From positions 1 through 11,795 of the forward strand of contig PJAB01001862.1 of NCBI GenBank assembly GCA_002887195.1: a stretch of DNA of 11,795 bases, given 5' to 3'. This DNA comes from Chrysochromulina parva (Eukaryota > Haptophyta > Prymnesiales > Chrysochromulinaceae). The notes below the pieces were generated by a model. That model did no database searches, was not told the DNA's origin, and saw nothing but the letters and a program-made list of their open reading frames with translations. This document shows positions 6,229 to 11,795 of this stretch, in pieces. The translations under genes were made by a program, and so were the position numbers. How positions within the stretch are numbered: position 1 is the first letter of the stretch; each line of letters opens with the position of its first letter.

Positions 6229-8636
6229 CACCCAGCGGCGCCGCGACCGACTGGAGGGGGCACGGAAGCAGCGTGAGCAGCGTGACGACGCCCGCCACAG
6301 CCGCGAGCACCGTGCGCGTCGTGTCGACCCCGGTGATGTCATCCGCACAGGGCAGCTCCGGCTGCCGTTGCAGGAAGATAATGATCAGGCCCCAAAAGAG
6401 GAGGATGGGGTTATCCCCGCCAAAGAGGGTCGAGAAGCCGAGCAAGGTCAGAGTGAGGCCCGAGACGAAGCCCGCCTGCCGTAGCGTGATACTCATTGGC
6501 AATCAGTGGCAATCAGTGGCAATCAGTGGCAATCAGAGGCAATCAGAGGCAATCAGAGGCAATTGACGAGACTTGCCTGCCCGCCCCCGAGCACCGCCGT
6601 CGCCACGCGCCCGCCATCGAGACGGCCGATCGGGAGGAGCTGCAGCGCGTTCACCAGGAAGGTGACGAACCCGATGACGGCGAGCGGGTGGAGCGAGATC
6701 ACGGGCGAGCTCGCCAAGTTGGGCAGGATGAGCTGCGCAATCAGAGGGGCCATCAGCGAGGCAATCAGCGAGGCGATCAGAGGCCATGAGCGGCGCAATG
6801 ATGAGTGTGGCGAGTCGTACCTGTGCGATCGATCAGAGGCAATCAGAGGCAATCAATGTGGCGAGTCGTACTTGTGCGATCGAGCCGAGCAAGAGAGACG
6901 AGAGGAGCAGATCGCTCGGGACGACAGGGAAGATCTCACCACCGCCCGAGCTCGCCGCCGCCGCCGCCGTCGTCGCCGCCGCCGCCGCCGCGTCCGCCGC
7001 CGCTGGCGCGCCCACCGCCGCCAAGGCAGCGCTGGGTGCGGCGGAGGCGAGTGCAAAGGTGCCCGTCGCGGCGCCGGCAGACGCGGCGGCTGTTGAGCCC
7101 GCAATGGTGGACGCGGTCGAGGCGGTCGAGGCGGCCTCCGCGGCCGACGCGGCGGCCGCGGGGTCGAGCAGCCCTGCGGGTAGGCTGGGCACCGGTAAGT
7201 CGATTGAGAGGGCGAGGCCGACGAGGTACAGGACGAGTCCGAGCGCCGTGGCGAGCGCCGGGCCGGCGAGAGCGAAATCGAAGAGCGCGGTGCGGCTGCG
7301 CGGGAAGGTGAGCAGCTTGGTGATGCACCCGAAGTTGCCAATCTGAAGCGACGGTATGGGGAGCGGGACGCCCGTGCGCATCCCGTGCACTCGCGCCGCC
7401 ACGAGGTGGCCCAGCTCGTGGGCGAGCTGCAAGGCGCCCAAGCCAATCGCAATCGGAAAGGCGGCCTCGACGGGGGCGGGGTCGCCTTTGCTGATCTGCT
7501 CGAGCATTGCACCGCCGTCGGCGAGGATGTACACCGAGAGTGCGAACCCGAGCGTCGTGATGACACTCGCCGCCGCCCCTAGCAACACCACGCTCAGCTC
7601 AGGGATTCGTTGACGCAGAGCGGTCGCTCGCGCGGGCAGGGCGAGGAAGACGGGCTTTCGTTCCTGATGAGGGAGGCAATCAGACCCAATTAGTACTCGC
7701 CATCAAGCGCAATCAAGCGCAATCAAGAAAGACGGGCTTTCGTTCCTGATGAGGGAGATCATCAGAGGCAATCAGAGGCAATCAGAGGAAGACGGGCTTT
7801 CGTGCCTCGCCCGCCTGGAGCCCCTCGAGGGTGAGCGCGAGCGGGTCCTGCAGCAGCAAGAACTGGATGCCCGCCAGCTCCGGCTCCGCCGCCGCCTTGG
7901 CGCTCACGCGCGCGTAGACCACACTCGTGTTGGTGCGCAGGTTGCCCCGAAAAATGGTCCCGATGAACGATTGCTCGACCTGGCTGACGTAGAACGTGTC
8001 GTAGTCGAAGACTCGGTTGCGCGCGAGCGACACCTGCGCCTCGCTCAGTTGCAGCGCGCCCTCGCTCTGCCCCGAGAGGACCTCTGTGAGGCTGCTCCCC
8101 GACAAACTCGCCGGCGGCTTGGACTGACCACCACCCCGGCTTGCGCCAGCGTCCGTGCTGCTGTTGCTCTTGAGTGAGGCCAAGAGTTGCTCGATGGGGC
8201 TCGCGCTGCCGGGCGCGCCCGGCGCCTTGGTTGCGGCTGCAGGCGTCTCCGAGGCCGTCACGGATCCGGAGATGGGTGCGGTCGCTGCGGCTGCTGGCGG
8301 TGCCTCTCGTGGCGCAAGGCTCTCGGCCTCGCGCCTGAGCTGCGCCGCGTCGAGCTCGAGCGCCGCGAGCTCCAGGGCGGCACGTTCAGCCTGCAGCGCC
8401 AGCCGCTCGGCGCGTAACCGCTTCTCCTGTCGAGACAAGTCACTGGCGCTGGTGCTGCTAGTGCTGATGGTGCTGCTGTCGTCGCTGTCGCTGCGGCCCG
8501 ACTCGGTGGCCAGCACCAGCGGCGAACGCCGCACAAACGGGAGCGTACCGCGGACACCAAGGACGATGCGCGGAGTCAGCGTGCAGCCACACACGACTTG
8601 GATGTAAAGCACCAGGAGCACGGGAATGGTCCTCAT
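6221..8636 (-). CDS. EGY/ARASP-type plastid site-2 metalloprotease (peptidase M50), four exons
   Basis: Exons are 8636-7806, 7663-6872, 6732-6577 and 6475-6221, encoding 677 residues. A hydrophobic leader (MRTIPVLLVLYIQVVCG) fits a signal peptide ahead of a transit region. Next come an acidic/Ser stretch, a coiled coil (67-108, AERLALQAERAALEL) and a linker. The GNLR motif (231-234) is typical of EGY proteases. Membrane segments start near 302; the zinc site HELGH is at 359-363, a DFALAGP helix near 406-412, and NALQLLPIGRLDGGR at 569-583 supplies the third zinc ligand (Asp580). Exon 4 adds LIIIFLQR and a last hydrophobic helix. All catalytic motifs are intact. Known EGY proteins act in plastid membranes in chloroplast development; the substrate here is unknown. 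It is longer than plant EGY1 (about 550 residues), partly because of a 76-residue Ala-rich insertion (444-519). Exon joins rest on frame and family alignment; RNA would settle them. Confidence 0.88.
6476..6576 (-). other. Intron 3 of the EGY-like gene (101 nt, GC-AG, phase 0, 10-bp array)
   Basis: The donor CAG|GCAAGT at 6576 fits the classic GC-AG consensus; the acceptor is CTACGGCAG at 6476. Splicing gives LGGGQ|AGFVSGL and restores frame (101 nt is not a multiple of three). GGCAGGC is repeated at both junctions. Two thirds of the intron is the 10-bp array at 6498-6563. Confidence 0.78.
6498..6563. repeat. 10-bp tandem satellite inside an intron
   Basis: Plus-strand units GGCAATCAGT (three copies, 6498-6527) are followed by GGCAATCAGA (three copies, 6528-6557) and a partial unit. 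Variants occur in blocks, as expected after recent local expansion. On the transcript strand the unit reads CTGATTGCCT or CTGATTGCCA. Confidence 0.92.
6733..6871 (-). other. Intron 2 of the EGY-like gene (139 nt, GT-AG, phase 0, composite)
   Basis: The donor is CACAA|GTACGACTC at 6871 and the acceptor TGATTGCGCAG at 6733. The resulting join SIAQ|LILPNL gives the spacing between SLLLG and SLHPLAV expected for the family. A 27-base sequence across the donor (6857-6883) recurs inside the intron (6806-6832, 26 of 27 identical), creating an internal AG|GT. A second 14-base repeat links an internal site (6786-6799) with the real acceptor (6728-6741). GATTGCCTC-type units fill the rest. Skipping only the inner segments would leave a stop or the wrong frame. 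Confidence 0.75.
6938..7165 (-). other. Ala-rich low-complexity insertion within the EGY-like protease
   Basis: About 76 residues, largely Ala, Ser, Thr and Gly, sit between the helix after AGP and the EIFPVVPSDLLLSSLLLG segment. Family members known to me have only a short loop here. The DNA is GCC/GCG-rich on both strands and has no convincing GT/GC-AG pair in frame, so I treat it as coding. Confidence 0.6.
7664..7805 (-). other. Intron 1 of the EGY-like gene (142 nt, GC-AG, phase 0, internally duplicated)
   Basis: The inferred donor is GAG|GCACGA at 7805 and the acceptor CTCCCTCATCAG at 7675-7664; splicing gives QAGE|ERKPVFLALP. A 17-base word beginning GAACGAAAGCCC occurs three times: at the donor (7789-7805, C for A at position 2), inside the intron (7729-7745) and at the start of exon 2 (7647-7663). 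The 12-base acceptor also occurs twice (7664-7675 and 7746-7757). The body has CTGATTGCCT and TTGATTGCGC units, and TACTAAT on the minus strand (7695-7689) about 25 bases before the acceptor, close to the classical branch-point sequence. A GT at 7793 is a less attractive alternative donor. Confidence 0.72.
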
Positions 8637-8817
8637 GAATGAAATCGGCACGATCGCGCGGCGCCGTGTTTCCTCGCGCGCGTTCCCACAATCTCCGCGG
8701 CAAGATGTGGAAACAAACTTTGATGTGGAGAACTGTCGGGGAATCCGCTGACGTCGCCTCTCTGCGCACGAAACCGCGTTCTCGTGATGAGTTGATTGAA
8801 CGTCTCGTGAGTGATTG
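8637..8817. promoter_or_regulatory. Divergent promoter region between the EGY-like and rlmN-like genes
   Basis: Only 181 bases separate the two ATGs, so both core promoters and 5'UTRs must fit here or overlap. No TATA box is evident. TGACGTCG (8749-8756) holds the GACGTC palindrome typical of bZIP/CRE-type sites. CTCGTGA occurs twice near the rlmN start (8782-8788, 8804-8810). Confidence 0.5.
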
Positions 8818-10092
8818 ATGGGTGCGGCACACTCTGCGACCTTTCGCCGTGCCGGGCTGGGGCTGGTGGTCCTAGCCGCGGTGCCGGTCCAGGCGCTACA
8901 CGTGGGCGCCACGCACAAGCGCCTCTTCTCCGTCGGCGTGCGCACGCCTGCGCCTGCCGCTTGCAGCACGGCCTCGCTGCGCAAGGCCAACCTGTACGGC
9001 CTCAGCGACAACGAGCTCTCTGCACTGCTGGAGGGGTGGGGTGAGAAAAAGTTCCGTTTGAAGCAGATTCGCGACGCCATGTACGGCGACTCGCCCGCGG
9101 TCGACATCCAATCGATGCAAACATTGCCCAAGGAACTGCGTGCCAAGCTGGAAGCCCACGCCACCCTTGGTGAGCTCGAGACTGCGAAAGAGATTGACAG
9201 CCGCGACGGCACACGCAAGCGGCTGTGGCGCTGCCATGACGGCTCGCTCATCGAGTCGGTGCTCATGCCATACCGCGACAACCGGCGCACCGCGTGCATC
9301 TCTTCGCAGGTGGGCTGCGCGATGGGGTGCACGTTTTGCGCCACGGGCCAGATGGGCTTCAAGCGCGATCTGAGCGAGGCGGAGATCTTTGAGCAGGCGG
9401 CACGCTTCTCGGCGGAGCTGCGGGCCAAGGACGAGCGGCTGAGCAACATCGTCTTCATGGGGATGGGGGAGCCGTTCCGTAACTACGACGCCGTGTTGGG
9501 CGCGGCGCGGCGCATCATCTCGGAGCTGGGGATTGGCGCGCGCCACTTGACCATCTCGACGGTGGGCCTCGTGCCTCAGATCCGGCGCTTTGCAGACGAG
9601 GGGCTCGCGATCGGGCTCGCGATCTCCTTGCACGAGTCGAGCGACGACGCGCGCTCGGCGATCATGCCCGTCAATCGGAGATACGATCTCGAGGAGCTCC
9701 TCGACGCGTGCCGGTACTATGTGGACACGAGCGGCCGCCGGATCTCATTCGAATGGGCGCTGATCGCCGGGCGCAACGATGACCGGGAGAGCGCGCAGCA
9801 GCTCGCGCAGCTGCTCAAGGGCCTCAACTGCCACGTCAACCTCATCCCTCTCAACCCCACGAACGGTTTCGATGGCGCGCCGACGAGCCTTCCAAATGCG
9901 GACAAGTTTGTCGCGGTGCTGGGCAAGTACGGCATCCCCGCCACGGTGCGCGTGCGTCGAGGCATTGACATTGATGCCGGGTGCGGACAGCTGGCGGAGG
10001 CGGCAAGCAAGGAGAAGGCGGCGGAGCGGCTGCGACAGAAGCTGGCGGAGGGGGCCCCCCCAAGCAAGGAGAAGGTCGCTCCACCGGCGTGA
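8818..10092 (+). CDS. rlmN: RlmN-type radical SAM rRNA (adenine C2) methyltransferase, probably plastid-targeted
   Basis: 424 residues from the first ATG (8818; a TTG three bases upstream is not a likely start in a eukaryote). The enzyme class methylates A2503 of 23S rRNA, and in bacteria A37 of some tRNAs. Everything needed is visible: an N-terminal substrate-binding region starting near LYGLSDNEL, the [4Fe-4S] motif CAMGCTFC with Cys167, Cys171 and Cys174, the preceding Cys160 (matching the second conserved Cys in RlmN), GMGEP (215-219) for SAM binding, and the methyl-carrying Cys389 in RRGIDIDAGCGQL. The leader AGLGLVVLAAVPVQA is signal-peptide-like and is followed by an Arg/Ser/Ala stretch, so import into a complex plastid is inferred. 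A ~30-residue charged C-terminal tail has a duplicated SKEK word. It is intronless and divergent from the EGY-like gene. A mitochondrial or ER location cannot be excluded. Confidence 0.93.
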   Translation: MGAAHSATFRRAGLGLVVLAAVPVQALHVGATHKRLFSVGVRTPAPAACSTASLRKANLYGLSDNELSALLEGWGEKKFRLKQIRDAMYGDSPAVDIQSMQTLPKELRAKLEAHATLGELETAKEIDSRDGTRKRLWRCHDGSLIESVLMPYRDNRRTACISSQVGCAMGCTFCATGQMGFKRDLSEAEIFEQAARFSAELRAKDERLSNIVFMGMGEPFRNYDAVLGAARRIISELGIGARHLTISTVGLVPQIRRFADEGLAIGLAISLHESSDDARSAIMPVNRRYDLEELLDACRYYVDTSGRRISFEWALIAGRNDDRESAQQLAQLLKGLNCHVNLIPLNPTNGFDGAPTSLPNADKFVAVLGKYGIPATVRVRRGIDIDAGCGQLAEAASKEKAAERLRQKLAEGAPPSKEKVAPPA

Positions 10093-10221
10093 GCGCGAGC
10101 GTACAAGGTAGTCGCGCGCGTGCTGCGCGTGTCGCCATGGGAATCGGTGCCGGCCTATGGCATTGGGGTGGTGGAGGGGGGGAAAGTTGAATTCACACCT
10201 TCGCGGTCCATTCACACGAAA
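10093..10221 (+). promoter_or_regulatory. Short gap between rlmN and the FkbM gene, with an upstream ATG
   Basis: The 129-base gap on the same strand must hold the rlmN 3' end and the promoter/leader of the next gene. An out-of-frame ATG in strong context (CGCCATGG, 10137) opens a 17-codon frame ending at 10190, before the likely FkbM ATG at 10222. Confidence 0.4.
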
Positions 10222-11091
10222 ATGTCCATGTCGACCCCTTTTCTCCTCGACCCTGCCACAGGCGCGCTCTCGGTGCCCTTGCACGTCCTGCACATGAGCA
10301 GCGACGGGCGCATCCCCGTGCCCAACAGCACCAAGGCATTGTTTGTCGAAATCGGCACCAATGCCTTCGACACATGGGACATGCAACTGCTGCCCAAGCA
10401 CCCGGATGCCTTCTTGGTCGCCTTCGAGCCGCTGGTGGACAAGTGGGCGCTGCTGCTGGCGCGCAATGCTCGAGCGCGCGTCGTTGGCCATCTCGGATGG
10501 CACCACGAACGCGGCGTCATTCTGCCGTTTGCCGTCTCGGATCACGAGGGCGTCGTGCCCTTCTACGTTTCGCCTCGCGACGGTTGCTCGTCGCTGCGCC
10601 GCACGCACACGCCGCAGCACGGCGGCTGGAAGAGCAACGGCTTTGTGACGCGTGCGTGCGCCAAGACGGTCCAGACGCGCATGGTGCCCGCCATCACGCT
10701 GCGGCGCGTGCTCGTCGAGTGGCTGGCTGGCTGGCCGGTGGCGCGCCTCAAGATCGACGCGCAGGGGGCCGACCTCAGCCTGCTGGCCGCCGCGGGTGCG
10801 GGCTTGCTGAGGCGCGTCGCGGAGGTCTCGCTCGAGACGCTGCGTGACTCGTGCGACGGCATCTACGATAACCAGCCCAACTGCACCACCACCGTAGACG
10901 CATTGCATGCGCTCGGATTTGAACCGTTAGGCGCCTTTCGATGCGACGAGCCTCGCCATTTTACACAGGGCTCGGGCTGCGAAGCGAACGTGCTGTTTCG
11001 GAACCGGGCGGCGCCACCGGCGGCGCCACCGATGGCCAGGGCAGCACGAGTTCGGAGCAAAGGCCGTGGAGCGAGGCGTGGCGCGAGCTGA
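10222..11091 (+). CDS. FkbM-family SAM-dependent methyltransferase
   Basis: 289 residues from the ATG at 10222 (AAAATGTCC); the frame is open about 100 bases further upstream but only from a GTG. The FkbM domain spans about residues 38-260: FVEIGTN (41-47) is the SAM-binding loop, AFEP (67-70) the acidic strand end, PFAVSDHEGVVPFYVS (102-117) and GCSSL (121-125) are typical family blocks, and LKIDAQGADLSLL (176-188) plus EVSLET (201-206) complete the fold. FkbM enzymes O-methylate sugars or small molecules; nothing here fixes the substrate. Cysteine-rich family features (CDGIYDNQPNC) precede the last strand ALGFEPLG. There is no clear signal peptide. A basic Ala/Arg tail follows. Intronless; the same direction as rlmN, but co-regulation is not shown. 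Confidence 0.88.
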   Translation: MSMSTPFLLDPATGALSVPLHVLHMSSDGRIPVPNSTKALFVEIGTNAFDTWDMQLLPKHPDAFLVAFEPLVDKWALLLARNARARVVGHLGWHHERGVILPFAVSDHEGVVPFYVSPRDGCSSLRRTHTPQHGGWKSNGFVTRACAKTVQTRMVPAITLRRVLVEWLAGWPVARLKIDAQGADLSLLAAAGAGLLRRVAEVSLETLRDSCDGIYDNQPNCTTTVDALHALGFEPLGAFRCDEPRHFTQGSGCEANVLFRNRAAPPAAPPMARAARVRSKGRGARRGAS

Positions 11092-11795
11092 GAAGGAATG
11101 AGTCGCTACAGTCTGTGCCACTGACCTCACAGAACCTCAGTCTCGCCCGCACATCCCGCAGTGATGCCGCGCCGCTCGCATCTCCCGGCGCATCGGATCG
11201 GCGATCGCGCACAAGGTGCGAGCACTGCCCCGGGCGATGATATGGTGTCCGCCCTGGGTGATGCTCGATGAATGATCTGAAGCGTCGACGATGGAGATGC
11301 GATCTGTTACCGCCGTGTTGCACCATGTGTAGAGGTCGGGCTCGCCCTACCGAGTCAGGATCAATCTCAGGACTCTGAGCGGGTCTCGACCTCTCAAGAA
11401 CCAAACTGAACGATAGGACAAAGTGAAGCTTAAAGCACGTTTACTGGCGACCGCTCACAGCACCGGGGGGACGCGCACACAGTGACACACACGACCGGAC
11501 AGCGACCGCGCACCGCACACTTGTGACACTCGACACTCCATGACGGCTCACACTGATCCACGCACAACCACATAATCGGAATTCGCTACCTTGATACCTT
11601 GTCGCACCGACGATCCCGATAGGATACCACGAGCACGACTCGTCACCTCGTTGCTCGTCTCTCGCCGCGGCGCCACGCCATTCAGACGGATGTCATCTTC
11701 CGCCCAGTCCGGGTGGCACCCCCGTCCACTTCACACTTCCAACCCATCCGATCACTTCACCCTCGCCCTCGGTGTGCATCAGGCAGTTACAGGCA
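11092..11795. other. No supported gene; 3' flank with a possible small structured element
   Basis: 704 bases of lower GC than the genes. Open frames here are short and have no recognisable domain. A compact fold is possible at 11331-11394: an outer 8-bp stem AGAGGTCG/CGACCTCT encloses CTCG-ccctac-CGAG (11341-11354) and CTCAG-gact-CTGAG (11366-11379). It lacks a T-arm signature and is not a tRNA. Positions 11460-11580 are rich in CAC/GTGACAC words. Nothing else was recognised. Confidence 0.4.

Noticed and set aside
6498..6563. CRISPR-like array
   Set aside because: The 10-bp units are directly abutting with no spacers, and the array is inside a eukaryotic intron.
7782..9458. Minus-strand frame extended upstream of 8636 to 9458 (558 codons)
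   Set aside because: The extra 274 codons are antisense to the rlmN catalytic region and cross the divergent promoter; the protein with a leader begins at the ATG at 8636.
11331..11394. tRNA gene
   Set aside because: The outer stem and two hairpins look cloverleaf-like, but there is no TTCRA T-loop or standard anticodon arm on either strand.
10961..11404. Minus-strand 147-codon frame
   Set aside because: It overlaps the end of the FkbM gene antisense, is Arg/Ser-rich, and has no recognisable domain.
11693..11794. Possible last exon of a minus-strand gene entering from the right (33 codons ending in TGA)
   Set aside because: It reads as plausible protein (CLMHTEGEGEVIGW) but is too short, with no family match and no confirmed acceptor; not enough to annotate.

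Overview
The window looks like nuclear DNA of a GC-rich unicellular alga with a complex (secondary, red-lineage) plastid. A haptophyte, pelagophyte or dinoflagellate would fit, but the sequence does not decide between them. The reasons are spliced protein genes, Ala/Gly-rich proteins, very short intergenic gaps, and two plastid-type proteins (an EGY-type site-2 protease and an RlmN-type rRNA methylase) that begin with hydrophobic signal-peptide-like leaders. No tRNA, rRNA, CRISPR array or prokaryotic operon was seen.

Layout. Positions 1-4198 (minus) hold the N-terminal ~1327 residues of a large Urb2/Npa2-like ribosome-biogenesis protein in three exons; its 3' end lies beyond base 1. Positions 4521-5711 (minus) hold an intronless RNA-binding protein with two RRMs separated by a GGY/RGG low-complexity region. 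Positions 6221-8636 (minus) hold a four-exon EGY/S2P-type intramembrane metalloprotease with HELGH and LDGGR motifs. Across a 181-bp divergent gap, 8818-10092 (plus) encodes an RlmN radical-SAM methylase, followed at 10222-11091 (plus) by an FkbM-family methyltransferase. The last 704 bases carry no gene I can support.

Most unusual content. All five introns in the two spliced genes look recently gained. In every one, the first bases of the intron repeat the first bases of the downstream exon or the acceptor junction (direct repeats of 7 to 27 bases across both splice sites). All five are phase 0. Four of the five have bodies made of a ~10-base tandem unit, CTGATTGCCT or a variant. Introns in two different genes end in the same 12-base acceptor, CTCCCTCATCAG. 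Two introns are composite: the target duplication and the acceptor appear again inside the intron, as if the element inserted or duplicated more than once. Two introns use GC instead of GT as donor. I read this as an introner-like element family whose body is a miniature satellite.

Functional links. The protease and the RlmN-like enzyme face away from each other over a short shared promoter region and both probably act in the plastid, so co-expression is plausible. The Urb2-like and RRM proteins are probably nuclear RNA-metabolism factors. The FkbM enzyme's substrate cannot be inferred.
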